Positions 30,301 through 38,304 of a DNA stretch of 64,000 nucleotides are shown piece after piece. Source of the stretch: Telluria aromaticivorans (GTDB taxonomy: Bacteria > Pseudomonadota > Gammaproteobacteria > Burkholderiales > Burkholderiaceae_D); the NCBI RefSeq assembly GCF_013003915.1, contig NZ_JABAIV010000004.1, forward strand, positions 124,001 through 188,000, read 5' to 3'. A model generated the notes under the pieces. That model searched no databases. It saw only the letters and a list, made by a program, of their open reading frames with translations, and was not told the origin of the DNA. How positions within the stretch are numbered: position 1 is the stretch's first letter; each line of letters opens with the position of its first letter. The position numbers and the translations under genes are program-made.

Positions 30301-30506
30301 TTTTCCAGCGGCAGCGCGACCGACGAGGCCATGTTCTCCGGGCTGGCGCCCGCGAGGTTGGCGTTGACGTTGATGACGGGGGTGTTATAGCTCGGCAGCG
30401 CCGCGACCGGGATGTGCATGTAGGCCAGCACGCCGACCAGGATCATGGCCAGCGACAGCAGCACCACCATCACCGGACGGCGGATACACAGTTCGGACAG
30501 GTTCAT
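27354..30506 (-). CDS. RND multidrug efflux permease (HAE1, MdtB/MdtC/MuxC-like)
   Basis: 1050 aa inner-membrane proton-driven efflux pump. Twelve helices in the standard pattern (helix 1 at about 11-30; two periplasmic loops of about 300 residues each). The proton-relay aspartates lie in GLVVDDAIVVLEN near residue 405, and the second-half lysine motif reads GIVKKNAIMMIDFAL. Sequence style is closer to the MdtB/MdtC/Mux group than to AcrB. The C-terminus is His/Ala-rich. It overlaps the adaptor gene by 4 bp. No outer-membrane factor gene is next to it, so a TolC-type channel encoded elsewhere is presumed. Confidence 0.95.
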   Translation of the reverse strand: MNLSELCIRRPVMVVLLSLAMILVGVLAYMHIPVAALPSYNTPVINVNANLAGASPENMASSVALPLEKQFATIAGIKMISSTSTQGNTSLTLEFDESIDVNQAAVDVQAALLQAQRQLPQEMTDLPSYRKINPADAPVLFMHMTSPSMDLSELNDYAENLVSPAISTLPGIAQVTVNGGKRFAVRVRAQHDLMSARDISMSELATALRSANSITPLGILDGPTQSLTIQGGGQLMRAADFAGLIVATRDGLPVRLRDIAQVEDSYQSVKAMGSLNGERSIVLMVQRQPNANTVQVVDSVRALMPRFETQLPQSIKIHLVNDRSDSIREAIHDVNLTLAGTVVLVILVIFLFLHRLTATFIPAVTVPISLLGALSLLYAFGYSLDNISLLGITLAVGLVVDDAIVVLENIVRHMEMGKKPMQAALIGSREMGFTIISISISLVAVFIPIFFMPGVIGLLFREFAVVVGLAVLVSAIVSLTLVPMLCSRLIKHGGHVDPKDMSWVGRRFEAMFTNVRDGYGRSLDMALRHRFLVLMLALGTFVLTAVLYITMPKGFFPEEDIGQLRVTVEASEDTSSLALQKLQAQVVDIVRANPHVKDVTSFTGGGNNGRMFLVLKPRSERPPMPEVVDALRKATRQVAGVQVFLSPVQNLQLGGRQSKSRYQYTLQSVSGGEIGGWAEQFLERMRNDQRFRDVTSDSQNKALQATIDIDRDKAALLGVEMADIRTVLYASFGERQVSTIYSTAASYYVILEAAPSDRYYDEALSRVSVRSKSGALVRLSSFASVKRTVGPLAVNHQGQLQAITLSFNLAPEVPLGDATAAIEQMGRDMKLPASVITNYGGDAAVFKDTQSSQLILIVTALLVIYVLLGVLYESYIHPLTILAGLPSAAVGALLTLWIFDMDLTLIAMIGILMLIGIVKKNAIMMIDFALDAQRNGGMKPADAIREACILRFRPILMTTLAAMMGALPIALGIGAGAELRQPLGLAVVGGLIFSQVITLYITPVIYLYLDKYSGTGPMTDRQLARLEAIHGTPHDAAHDPAHAPVQKRAH

Positions 30507-31711
30507 GCCTTGTCACCTTTCTTGCCTTCGGACGCCGCCGCGGCGGCGGGCGCAGCCTGGGGCTTGGCGCCGGCCGCCGGAGCGCCGGCCGGACGCACCT
30601 TGCCACCCGGACGCAGGTTCTGCTTGCCTTCGGTGATGACCTTCTCGGTGCCGGCAAGGCCGGTCACGGCAGCATACTCGCCAAACCCGTGCAGGCGCGC
30701 CACCTTGACCTGGCGTGCTTCGTTGCCCTCGCCGACCACGTAGACGAAGGTGCCCTGGGTGCCGGTGATGATGGCGTTCTGCGGGATCACGACCGCATCG
30801 CGGATGGTCTGGACAGTGACGCGGGTGGTGACGTATTGGCCCGGCCACAGGTTTTGCTGGGCATTCGGGAACTGGGCCTTGACGCGGATGGTGCCGGCAG
30901 CCGGGTCCACCGCGTTGTCCACGAACCTGAGCTCGCCGGTGACCGGCTTCGCTTCGGCCCCGGCCGTGGCCTGCACTTCCACCTTGCCGGCGCGCTGCGC
31001 GGCCAGCACCGAACCCAGCGCCGATTCCGGCAGGTTGAACGAGACGTCGATCGGGTCGAGCTGGGTGACCGAGGTCAGCGAGGTAGTGGGCTGCACCAGC
31101 GCGCCCGGGTGGACATCGATGGCGCCGACCCGGCCCGACATCGGGGCGCGGATGGTGGTGTAGCTGGCGCTGACCTGGCTGGCGCGCGTGGCGGCCACGT
31201 TGCTCTGCACCAGCGCGCGCGCGGCATCGACCTGGCTCTTGAGCGAATCGACCGCGCTCTGGGAGAGGAATTTCTGCGAAGCCAGCTCCTGGCTGCGCTT
31301 GTACTGGCGCTCGAGGTCGGCCAGGGTCGCGCGGTTCTGGGCCACTTGCGCTTCGGCGCGCGCCACGTTGGCGCGGTCGGCGCGGTCGTCCAGCGAGAAC
31401 ATCACCTGCCCTTCCTTGACGAACTGGCCTTCGCGGATGTGCACCTGGCGGATGGTGGCGGTGGTCTGCGGATGCAGGTCGACCGTGCGCACCGGCGTGA
31501 CGGTGCCGTTCGCGGACAGCTCGACGCCGACGTCCTGGCGCTGCGGCGCTATGGTGTTGACGGTGGTCGGCGGCTGGCCGCCCTTGCCGCCCGGCCCGCC
31601 CGGGCCCCCTGCGCCATCGGCCTGCGCGCCGTCGCCCTTGTTCATGTACCAGGCGCCGGCAACGGCGAGGGCCACGATCGTGGCGGTGATTCCGATATTT
31701 TTCTTGTTCAT
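30503..31711 (-). CDS. RND efflux periplasmic adaptor (membrane fusion protein)
   Basis: 402 aa adaptor that links the RND pump to an outer-membrane channel. The N-terminal signal/anchor helix (about 6-22) is followed by a Gly-rich linker, a lipoyl domain half (TIRQVHIREGQFVKEGQVMF), a coiled-coil hairpin (about 115-190), the second lipoyl half (YTTIRAPMSGRVGAIDV), a beta-barrel domain (about 225-300) and a membrane-proximal domain. The C-terminal 40 residues are Ala/Pro/Lys-rich. ATG 31709-31711 is preceded by AAGG. A 180-bp gap after the kinase gene suggests its own promoter, although none is convincing. Confidence 0.94.
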   Translation of the reverse strand: MNKKNIGITATIVALAVAGAWYMNKGDGAQADGAGGPGGPGGKGGQPPTTVNTIAPQRQDVGVELSANGTVTPVRTVDLHPQTTATIRQVHIREGQFVKEGQVMFSLDDRADRANVARAEAQVAQNRATLADLERQYKRSQELASQKFLSQSAVDSLKSQVDAARALVQSNVAATRASQVSASYTTIRAPMSGRVGAIDVHPGALVQPTTSLTSVTQLDPIDVSFNLPESALGSVLAAQRAGKVEVQATAGAEAKPVTGELRFVDNAVDPAAGTIRVKAQFPNAQQNLWPGQYVTTRVTVQTIRDAVVIPQNAIITGTQGTFVYVVGEGNEARQVKVARLHGFGEYAAVTGLAGTEKVITEGKQNLRPGGKVRPAGAPAAGAKPQAAPAAAAASEGKKGDKA

Positions 31712-31891
31712 GTTCGTCCCTTGCCGCCAGTCCCTGCGGCTTCTCTCATGTGTGGTCCGGTATGCCGGCGCCATCGTCGAAACGCGGCGCTGCATTCTCG
31801 CATACCCGTATGTCAGGCTTATGTAACCAGGCTTGCTTCGCAAGGCCCTGCCGGCAGCTTCACTCTGCAAAACCGGTTCACGCGTTTTCTA

Positions 31892-33253
31892 CTACTTGTT
31901 CGGGTAGTACTCCGGCAGCACCAGCGTCACTTCCAGGCCGCCTTCCGGGTGGTTGGCCAGCGCGATGCTGCCGCCATGCTGCTCGGCGATGTTGCGGGCG
32001 ATCGTCAGCCCCAGGCCGGTGCCGCCCGACTCGCGCGAACGCGAGGTTTCCACGCGGTAGAACGGGTCGAACACCCTGGCCATCTCCCCGGCCGGGATGC
32101 CCGGGCCGCTGTCGCGGATGCGCACGCGCGCCGCGCCGTTCATGCGCTCGACGCAGACGCGCGCATTGCGGCCGTACTTCACCGCATTGTCGATCAGGTT
32201 GCCGAGGCAACGGCGCAGGTCCAGTGGGCGGCCCAGCATGGCGATGCCGGCATGGCCCTTCAGCTCGACCTGCTGGCCGGCATCGACCGCGTCGGCGCAC
32301 ACGGCTTCGAGCAGCGAGTCGAGGTCGAGCATGTGCATGTTCTCGGTGGTGTCCATGCTGCGCGCCAGCACCAGGCCTTCGCGCACCATTTCCTGCATCG
32401 CCGACAGGTCGCCGACCAGGCGTTCCTGCAGCTCGACGTCGCCCACTTTTTCCAGGCGCAGGCGCATGCGGGTCAACGGCGTCTGCAGGTCGTGCGTGAT
32501 CGCCGCCAGCATCTGGGTGCGCTGGAAGATGTACTGGCGAATCCGCGCCTGCATCGCATTGAAGGCGGCGCTGGCCTGGCGGATTTCGCTGGCGCCGGTG
32601 AGCGCGAGCGGTGCGCGGTTGATGTCATGGCCGAGGTCTTGCGCGGCGCGCGCCAGCACCTTCAGCGGGCGCGTGGTCATGCGCGCCACCAGATAGGCCA
32701 GCACCCCGATGCTGACCAGGAACAGGCTGATGACGGTGCGGTAATCGGTTTCGGGGCCGGTGATGGCAGAACGCGGCGGCAGCACCGACAGGCGCAGTTC
32801 CTCGCCGTCGCGCAGGCGCACGTTCAGCGCTTCGCAGGCGCCCTTCCACTGGGTGCGGATCAGGCCGTACAGCACGGTCTGCTGGTGCGGCATGTCGCAC
32901 GAGGCCGGGCGCAGGCCAGTCGAGGTAATGCGGTAGCCGTCGCCCAGGCGCGCCGCCAGCGAGCGCGCGAACCAGGTCGGCGGCTCGGCCAGCGGCTGGG
33001 GGGCAGCCACTTCCAGGCGCAGGCCGGGACGGTTGGCCACCGACAGGTAGACCGAGCGCGCCGAGGTCGGCACGATCTCGGTCGCCATCACCAGTTGTTC
33101 GGCGCGTTCCAGCAGGTGCTGGTCGCGCTGCTGTTCGATGAGGCGCTGGCGCTCCAGGTCAGACACCAGCTGGGTCAGCGTTGCGGTCAGCAAGATGCCG
33201 AGCAGCAGCGTGATGAACACGCGCCCGGTCATCGATCCGAGGAAAGCCTTCAC
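31892..33253 (-). CDS. Sensor histidine kinase (EnvZ-like, linked to RND pump)
   Basis: 453 aa inner-membrane kinase. Helices at about 10-30 and 170-190 flank a periplasmic sensor of about 140 residues that contains a Cys pair (RPASCDMPH and WKGACEALN), possibly disulfide-bonded. HAMP covers about 190-240. HisKA phospho-acceptor H254 lies in AAITHDLQTPLTRMR. HATPase motifs are NLIDNAVKYG and GGTGLGLTIA. It overlaps its regulator gene by 4 bp and is followed by the adaptor and pump genes, so it probably controls them. The signal sensed is unknown. Confidence 0.92.
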   Translation of the reverse strand: MKAFLGSMTGRVFITLLLGILLTATLTQLVSDLERQRLIEQQRDQHLLERAEQLVMATEIVPTSARSVYLSVANRPGLRLEVAAPQPLAEPPTWFARSLAARLGDGYRITSTGLRPASCDMPHQQTVLYGLIRTQWKGACEALNVRLRDGEELRLSVLPPRSAITGPETDYRTVISLFLVSIGVLAYLVARMTTRPLKVLARAAQDLGHDINRAPLALTGASEIRQASAAFNAMQARIRQYIFQRTQMLAAITHDLQTPLTRMRLRLEKVGDVELQERLVGDLSAMQEMVREGLVLARSMDTTENMHMLDLDSLLEAVCADAVDAGQQVELKGHAGIAMLGRPLDLRRCLGNLIDNAVKYGRNARVCVERMNGAARVRIRDSGPGIPAGEMARVFDPFYRVETSRSRESGGTGLGLTIARNIAEQHGGSIALANHPEGGLEVTLVLPEYYPNK

Positions 33254-33996
33254 GCCGGCGGCTCCACGGTCACCTGGCCGGCCAGCACATAGCCGCCGTT
33301 GCGCACGGTCTTGATGATCTGCGGCATGCGCGCGTCTTCGCCGAGCTTCTGGCGCAGGCGGCTGATCTGGATGTCGATCGAGCGATCAAAAGGGTCGGCG
33401 TCGCGGCCCTGGGTGAGGTTGAGCAGCTGGTCGCGGTTGAGCACGCGGTTCGGGTGTTCCAGGAACACGCGCAGCAGGCGGAACTCGGCGCCCGACAGCA
33501 TGATCACCACGCCCTGCGGGTTGAGCAGGTGGCGTGCGGTGAGGTCGAGCGTCCAGCCGGAAAAGCGCATCTGCTGCACGTTCTCGGACGGCGCATTGGA
33601 CGGCATCGCATGCGAGCGGCGCAGCACGCTGCGGATGCGGGCCAGCAGCTCGCGCGGCTCGAAGGGTTTAGGGAGGTAATCGTCGGCCCCCATCTCCAGG
33701 CCAAGGATGCGGTCGAGCGGCTCGTTGCGGGCGGTCAGCATGATCACCGGCAGGCTCGAGGTGGCGCGCAGCTTGCGGCACAGGGTCAGCCCGTCGTCGC
33801 CCGGCATGTTCAGGTCGAGCACGATCAGGTCGGGGCGCGCCTCGTCGAGCGACTTCCACATGCCAGTGCCGTCGGGGGCAGCGAGCGTACGGTAACCGTT
33901 CGACTCGAGGTAGTCGGCCAGCAAGGTGCGGATGTCGCGGTCGTCGTCGACGATCAAGATCGTTGAGGGATTATCCATAACCTCAATTATCCGCAT
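33250..33996 (-). CDS. OmpR-family response regulator (linked to RND pump)
   Basis: 248 aa from the outermost ATG (33994-33996), or 242 aa from the ATG at 33976-33978 (MDNPSTILIVDDD); GAGG sits very close to the inner ATG and neither start is decisive. Receiver domain: DDD pocket, phospho-acceptor D55 (inner numbering) in IVLDLNMPGDDG, T in LTARN, K in PKPF. Winged-helix effector ends SRLRQKLGEDARMPQIIKTV. It is the first gene of a run regulator-kinase-adaptor-pump. The divergent Spy-like gene lies 185 bp away, a layout that recalls the BaeSR-mdtABC-spy regulon of E. coli. Confidence 0.93.
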   Translation of the reverse strand: MRIIEVMDNPSTILIVDDDRDIRTLLADYLESNGYRTLAAPDGTGMWKSLDEARPDLIVLDLNMPGDDGLTLCRKLRATSSLPVIMLTARNEPLDRILGLEMGADDYLPKPFEPRELLARIRSVLRRSHAMPSNAPSENVQQMRFSGWTLDLTARHLLNPQGVVIMLSGAEFRLLRVFLEHPNRVLNRDQLLNLTQGRDADPFDRSIDIQISRLRQKLGEDARMPQIIKTVRNGGYVLAGQVTVEPPA

Positions 33997-34020
33997 TCAA
34001 GGCAAGGATGGACAGCCGTT

Positions 34021-34069
34021 TTGTATCGGCTTGTATATGCCGATAGCGCCGAAACATATTGATACAAAG
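34021..34069. promoter_or_regulatory. Candidate operator in the regulator / Spy-like divergent region
   Basis: Two tandem half-sites TTGTATCGGC (34021-34030) and TTGTATATGC (34031-34040), exactly 10 bp apart, as OmpR-type dimers often require. An inverted GATACAAAG follows at 34061-34069. ATCGGC and GCCGAT also form a small dyad over the tandem repeat. Seen in sequence; binding by the adjacent regulator is inferred. Confidence 0.4.
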
Positions 34070-34181
34070 AACCGGACAGGGGAAATCCCACGGTTACACT
34101 TCGCGCCCATCATGGGAACCGTGCAGCGAGCAGTCCGGATGCCGGATGCACACCTGACAGACTCTCACACAAGGAATAAAC

Positions 34182-34766
34182 ATGAAGACCATCGGCAAAA
34201 ACATCGTGATCGTGCTGGCCGCACTCGGTATCGCCGGCGCCTCGATCGGCGTGCAGGCGCAGACCCAGGCGCCGCACGACGGCCGCCACGCCCATGCAGT
34301 GAGCAAGGACGAGCGCCAGGCCAAGCGCGCCGAATTCCGCAAGCTGAGCCCGGAACAGCGCCAGGCCAGGATGGCCGAGTTCAAGGCCAAGCGCCTCGAG
34401 CACCGCGCCGCCCGCCAGGCCAAGCTGCACGAAGCCCTGAAGCTGACCCCGGCCCAGCAGCCGGTGTGGCAGGCCTTCGTGGCCAGCATGACGCCGCCGC
34501 AACAAGGCGATCGTGCAGCGCAGCGCTTGACGAAAGAGCAGCGCCTGGAGGAGAAACAGCGCCTCACCGCCCCGCAGCGCCTGGAACGCCGCATCGCCAT
34601 GCAGAAGCAGCGCACCGCCCGCATGGAAGCGCGCCTGTCGGCACTGAACAGCCTGTACTCGGCGCTGACGCCGGAACAGCGCAAGGTGTTCGATGAGCAG
34701 AAGCAGGGGCGTCGTGGTGGGCGTCATCATGGTGGGGATGGTGGCCACGGCATGATGCGCGGCTGA
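34182..34766 (+). CDS. Spy/CpxP-like periplasmic protein (LTXXQ family)
   Basis: 194 aa. The signal peptide (about 1-26, ending GVQAQ) is followed by a highly basic, helical mature protein with two LTXXQ-type motifs (LTPAQQPVW and LTPEQRKVF) and the repeated phrase LSPEQRQARMAEF. Spy and CpxP members are ATP-independent periplasmic chaperones induced by envelope stress. AAGGAA precedes the ATG. The C-terminus is His/Gly-rich (RRGGRHHGGDGGHG), which may bind metal. It is divergent from the RND-linked two-component operon, suggesting shared control. Confidence 0.88.
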   Translation: MKTIGKNIVIVLAALGIAGASIGVQAQTQAPHDGRHAHAVSKDERQAKRAEFRKLSPEQRQARMAEFKAKRLEHRAARQAKLHEALKLTPAQQPVWQAFVASMTPPQQGDRAAQRLTKEQRLEEKQRLTAPQRLERRIAMQKQRTARMEARLSALNSLYSALTPEQRKVFDEQKQGRRGGRHHGGDGGHGMMRG

Positions 34767-34784
34767 GGCAGCGGCGCTGGATGC

Positions 34785-34822
34785 AACAAGGGCCTGGCCG
34801 GGTGAACGGTCAGGCCCTTGTT
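34785..34822 (+). terminator. Terminator hairpin after the Spy-like gene
   Basis: Stem AACAAGGGCCTG (34785-34796) and CAGGCCCTTGTT (34811-34822), loop 14 nt, 18 bp after the stop codon, followed by ATT. Long perfect stem; short T-tract. Confidence 0.75.
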
Positions 34823-34825
34823 ATT

Positions 34826-34847
34826 GAGAGGCGGCGCCGGGGCCGCC
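34826..34847 (-). terminator. Hairpin at the 3' end of the PEP-CTERM gene
   Basis: Stem GAGGCGGC (34826-34833) and GCCGCCTC (34840-34847), loop 6 nt, 10 bp beyond the PEP-CTERM stop on the minus strand. Together with the preceding hairpin it insulates two convergent genes. Confidence 0.6.
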
Positions 34848-34857
34848 TCTTGTCTTG

Positions 34858-35601
34858 TCAGGCGCGCTTGCGGCGGGCGGCGAGCAGGCCGGCCAATGCC
34901 AGTCCGACCAGGGAGAGCGAACCAGGCTCAGGAATGGCCGCGCTGTTCAGGCCATTCGAGGCAGCCAGCAGCGCGCCGCGCATGTAAGGCGCTACGAATG
35001 CGGCGGTATCGGCTGGCGAACCATACCGTCCGATGTCCATGCCCATGTAATGGAAAGAGCCGCCGTTGTCATAGGTACGGAAGGCGGCGATGTTGTTGCC
35101 TTCGCTGTTGCGGCCGAGAACGACGGTATTCTCGGTCGCTTGCAGATGGGTCATGTGGTAGCCGATCGTGTTCATCTGCGCGACATAGTTTGCAGGCAGG
35201 AACTTGGTCGCATTATTTGTCGACGCGGTGGTCCAGCCATTGGCGATATGCCATCCGTTGCAAGTCGCATCGTTCTTGATGTACTGGCCGATGAAGCCGG
35301 TGAAGCCCGCGCCGTCGCAGCTGCCGCCGATGACGATGATGTCCGCGCCGGCGTTGAGGGCGGCGGTATAGTTGACGTAAGGCGCGCCGCCGCCGTCGAA
35401 GGACAGGATCAGTGTGTCGGTTGCCGCAACGGTCGCCGGCATTTGCTGTCCGCCCACGGTGTAGCTCACACCGAGCGAATTCAAGGCGCTGGTGATGTAG
35501 GTGGTGGCGTTACCGGCCACGATGACACCGGCTTGCGCGGCAGGAGCAATTGCAGTAATGGCGGCTGCGGCAAGCAGAGTGGTAAGAAGGCTGTTTTTCA
35601 T
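34858..35601 (-). CDS. PEP-CTERM sorted exported protein
   Basis: 247 aa secreted protein. Signal peptide (about 1-24, ending AAQAG). The C-terminus is a full PEP-CTERM sorting signal: IPEPGSLSLVGLALAGLLAA followed by a basic RRKRA tail, recognised by exosortase and linked to exopolysaccharide-producing bacteria. The middle is beta-rich with Gly/Asn/Thr, including CDGAGFTGFI and CNGWHIANGW with a possible disulfide. The function of the mature domain is not recognised. A -24/-12 type promoter lies just upstream. The exosortase machinery is not in this window. Confidence 0.9.
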   Translation of the reverse strand: MKNSLLTTLLAAAAITAIAPAAQAGVIVAGNATTYITSALNSLGVSYTVGGQQMPATVAATDTLILSFDGGGAPYVNYTAALNAGADIIVIGGSCDGAGFTGFIGQYIKNDATCNGWHIANGWTTASTNNATKFLPANYVAQMNTIGYHMTHLQATENTVVLGRNSEGNNIAAFRTYDNGGSFHYMGMDIGRYGSPADTAAFVAPYMRGALLAASNGLNSAAIPEPGSLSLVGLALAGLLAARRKRA

Positions 35602-35635
35602 TTTTCATCCCAGAAAGAGTAGTTTCCTTCTGTTA

Positions 35636-35651
35636 TGCACAATCCATGCCA
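35636..35651 (-). promoter_or_regulatory. Sigma-54 type (-24/-12) promoter of the PEP-CTERM gene
   Basis: Minus-strand TGGCATGGATTGTGCA: GG and GC elements at the exact -24/-12 spacing of the consensus TGGCACG-N4-TTGC, with differences at two conserved positions. The expected transcript start near 35625 leaves a leader of about 24 nt. Upstream (35680-35715) there are TTTCCAA/TTGGAAA inverted pieces that could bind an activator. PEP-CTERM genes are known to be controlled by PrsK/PrsR with RpoN, which fits. Confidence 0.55.
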
Positions 35652-35760
35652 CGACCTGTTGCCGAAACTAAACCTTTGTTTCCAATAGGATTTTTATCCT
35701 CCTTGGAAAATTCCTCGTGGGGGGGTGTAAGGTTTTCCGACAGGTCTTGCCGCTTCATTT

Positions 35761-37632
35761 CTAGCGCAGGCGTTCGAGCGACGCCAGGAATTTGCGCGCA
35801 TCCTGATAGCCGATCACACGGCTTTCCGGTATTTCCTTGCCTTGCGCGTCGAACAGGATGATTCCGGGCGGCCCGAACAAGCCGAAGCGCTTGAGCATCG
35901 CCTTGTCATCCGCGTCATTCGCCGTCACGTCCACCTGCAGCAGCACCGTATTGGCCAGCTTCGCCTGCACCGCCGGATCCACGAAGGTCAGCTTTTCCAT
36001 CTCCTTGCAGGACACGCACCAGTCCGCGTAGAAGTCGAGCATCGCCGTCTTGCCGCCGGTAGAGGCCAGCGCCGATTCCAGCTGCGCCACGGTCTTGACC
36101 CGCTTGAACACCAGCTCCTGGTGCGCGCCGCCGGTCAGGTGCGCCAGCGGCGCCAGCGCATCGCGCCCGCCGCTGGCCGCACCGACCAGCTGCATGGCGC
36201 CCAGCAGCGCGAAGACGGCGCCCGCCGCCATGGAGGCCCAGTGGCGGTGCTTGCGCAGCAGATAGAAGCCATAGCCGAGCAGCAGCGCGGCCCAGCCCAG
36301 CATCTGCACCACGGGCGGCAGCACCGGCGACACCAGCCACAAGGCCATGGCCAGCATCAGCACGCCGAACAGGCGCTTGACCGATTCCATCCAGGCGCCT
36401 GCGCGCGGCAGCAGCGAACCGGCCGAGACGCCGACCAGCAGCAGCGGAATGCTCATCCCGACCGCCATCGCGAACAGCGCCGCGCCGCCCACCAGCACGT
36501 CGCGGGTCTGGCTGATATAGACCAGCGCACCGGCCAGCGGCGCCGCCACGCAAGGCCCGACGATCAGCGCGGAGATGGCGCCCATCGCGAACACCCCGGC
36601 CAGCTTGCCGCCGGACTGGCGGCCGGAGGCGGAGGCCAGCCGGCTTTGCAGCGAAGTAGGTAGCTGCAGCTCATAAAAGCCGAACATCGACAGCGACATC
36701 GCCACGATCAGCAGGGCAAAGCTGCCCAGCACCAACGGGTTCTGCAGCGCCGCCGCGAGACCCTCGCCGGCCAGGCCGGCCGCGATACCGAGCGCCGTGT
36801 AGACGATGGCCATGCCGAGCGAATAGGCCACCGACAGGATGAAGCCGCGCGAACGGGGCACCTCCTTGCCCTCCCCCACGATGATCGAGGACAGGATCGG
36901 CACCATCGGCAGCACGCAGGGCGTGAAGGCCAGGCCCAGGCCGAGCAAAACGAAAGCCGGCACGATGGCAAGCAGGCTGCCGCCGCCCAGCACGGCGGCG
37001 ATGGTGGACAGGTCCGAGGGCGCTTGCGAGGCTGCTGCCGCCGGCAGCGTGGCCGGCGCTGCCGCCGGGGCGGCGACTGGCTTTGCGGGCGCAGTCTCCA
37101 TGGCAGGCTGCGGCGACAAAGGCGAGGTCGACACAGGCGGCGCATTGGCGCCAATCGGCAGTGCAGGTAGTGCGGGCGTGCCGCCGGCGGCCGCCAGTTG
37201 GGCCGAATGTTCCTGCGGCGGATAGCACAGCCCGGCGTCGGCGCAGCCCTGGCTGATCGCCGTCAGGGTGAACGGCCCGCTCCCCTCGACCGGGATACGG
37301 ATCAACAGCTCATTCTTGTGGGTCTCGACGTCTTTCTGGAAGGTCTCGTCGTACTTCACCTTCCCCGGAGGGATCTCGGGCGCGCCCAGCGTGGCGCCAG
37401 TCGCACGGAAAGCGAAGCGCTCGCGGTACATGTAATAGCCCTCGGCGATCTGGTAGCGCACCTCGACCGTCTTCGGGTCCGCCATGCGGGCGTCGAAGCG
37501 GAAGGCGATGGCCGGATCGAGGAAATTGTCGGCGGCACGTGCGCCTGCGGCGGTGAACAGCAACAGCGAGGCCAGGAACAGCACACAGGCCTGCAGCAGG
37601 CTGCGTGAGGAGAAACAGGATGATCGGAGCAT
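35761..37632 (-). CDS. dsbD: Thiol:disulfide interchange protein DsbD
   Basis: 623 aa inner-membrane reductant conduit that passes electrons from cytoplasmic thioredoxin to periplasmic disulfide isomerases and cytochrome c maturation. Signal peptide (1 to about 34, ending GARAAD); N-terminal immunoglobulin-like domain with Cys pair (QGCADAGLCYPP); Pro/Ala linker (about 165-225); eight-helix core with FTPCVLPM and VGPCVAAP; C-terminal thioredoxin-like domain with CVSC (in DWCVSCKEMEK). The start at 37632 is the best signal-peptide start; an in-frame ATG further upstream is possible. It is last before the ribosomal block and on the same strand as it. Confidence 0.96.
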   Translation of the reverse strand: MLRSSCFSSRSLLQACVLFLASLLLFTAAGARAADNFLDPAIAFRFDARMADPKTVEVRYQIAEGYYMYRERFAFRATGATLGAPEIPPGKVKYDETFQKDVETHKNELLIRIPVEGSGPFTLTAISQGCADAGLCYPPQEHSAQLAAAGGTPALPALPIGANAPPVSTSPLSPQPAMETAPAKPVAAPAAAPATLPAAAASQAPSDLSTIAAVLGGGSLLAIVPAFVLLGLGLAFTPCVLPMVPILSSIIVGEGKEVPRSRGFILSVAYSLGMAIVYTALGIAAGLAGEGLAAALQNPLVLGSFALLIVAMSLSMFGFYELQLPTSLQSRLASASGRQSGGKLAGVFAMGAISALIVGPCVAAPLAGALVYISQTRDVLVGGAALFAMAVGMSIPLLLVGVSAGSLLPRAGAWMESVKRLFGVLMLAMALWLVSPVLPPVVQMLGWAALLLGYGFYLLRKHRHWASMAAGAVFALLGAMQLVGAASGGRDALAPLAHLTGGAHQELVFKRVKTVAQLESALASTGGKTAMLDFYADWCVSCKEMEKLTFVDPAVQAKLANTVLLQVDVTANDADDKAMLKRFGLFGPPGIILFDAQGKEIPESRVIGYQDARKFLASLERLR

Positions 37633-37714
37633 GGTGTCGGATGAGTTGTTACAGCGCACCGGCATGGTACACCGAGGACGCCTTCCGCGTGCAGCAGCGG
37701 CGCCGGGCAGGGAC

Positions 37715-37742
37715 GAAAAAAAACCAGGCACGAGGCCTGGTT
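37715..37742 (-). terminator. Rho-independent terminator after rplQ
   Basis: On the minus strand, AACCAGGC (37735-37742) pairs with GCCTGGTT (37722-37729), followed by a run of eight T. It ends the ribosomal alpha operon transcript 24 bp after rplQ. Confidence 0.92.
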
Positions 37743-37765
37743 CTTTCAGTCGTCGCGAGAAGCGA

Positions 37766-38161
37766 TTACTCAGCGGTTGGAGCGTCTTCCACCGAGGTTT
37801 CGTCCGGACGGTCCATCAGTTCGACATACGCCATTGGCGCGTTGTCGCCCACGCGGAAACCCATTTTCAGGATGCGCAGGTAGCCGCCGTTACGGTTGGC
37901 GTAACGTGGGCCCAGTTCAGCGAACAGCTTCAGGACCATTTCGCGGTCGCGCAGGCGAGCGAAGGCCAGGCGCTTGTTTGCCAGGGTGTCGGTCTTGCCC
38001 AGGGTCAGGATCGGCTCGATAACGCGGCGCAGTTCCTTAGCTTTTGGCACGGTGGTTTTGATGGCTTCATGACGCAGCAGGGAGACGGTCATGTTGCGCA
38101 GCATTGCCAGGCGGTGGGACGAAGTACGGTTCAGCTTGCGAAGGCCGTGACGGTGACGCAT
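37766..38161 (-). CDS. rplQ: 50S ribosomal protein L17
   Basis: 131 aa large-subunit protein L17, near the exit tunnel. Conserved N-terminus [17 protein letters not shown] and core [17 protein letters not shown]. The acidic C-terminal tail ([12 protein letters not shown]) is normal for betaproteobacteria. Last gene of the alpha operon; a 181-bp gap with two strong hairpins separates it from rpoA, much longer than usual. Confidence 0.98.
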   Translation of the reverse strand: MRHRHGLRKLNRTSSHRLAMLRNMTVSLLRHEAIKTTVPKAKELRRVIEPILTLGKTDTLANKRLAFARLRDREMVLKLFAELGPRYANRNGGYLRILKMGFRVGDNAPMAYVELMDRPDETSVEDAPTAE

Positions 38162-38263
38162 GGTAGTTCCTTTCGAGTGTTTATATTCCAGTTCTTCGAT
38201 CGTTCATGCTTGCGCATGCCCGCGGACCGGTTCTATTAGGGTTAATTACTACGGTTTTGTCAT

Positions 38264-38297
38264 CCAAAAAGGATCTGGCTTCGCCAGTCCTTTTTGG
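38264..38297. other. Long hairpin between rpoA and rplQ (rplQ-proximal)
   Basis: CCAAAAAGG and CCTTTTTGG flank an inner CTGGC/GCCAG stem with one bulged base and a tight loop. The A-run and T-run within the stem give it the look of a bidirectional terminator, but it lies inside an operon. It could be an attenuator or mRNA-processing site. Confidence 0.6.
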
Positions 38298-38304
38298 CTG
38301 CTAG

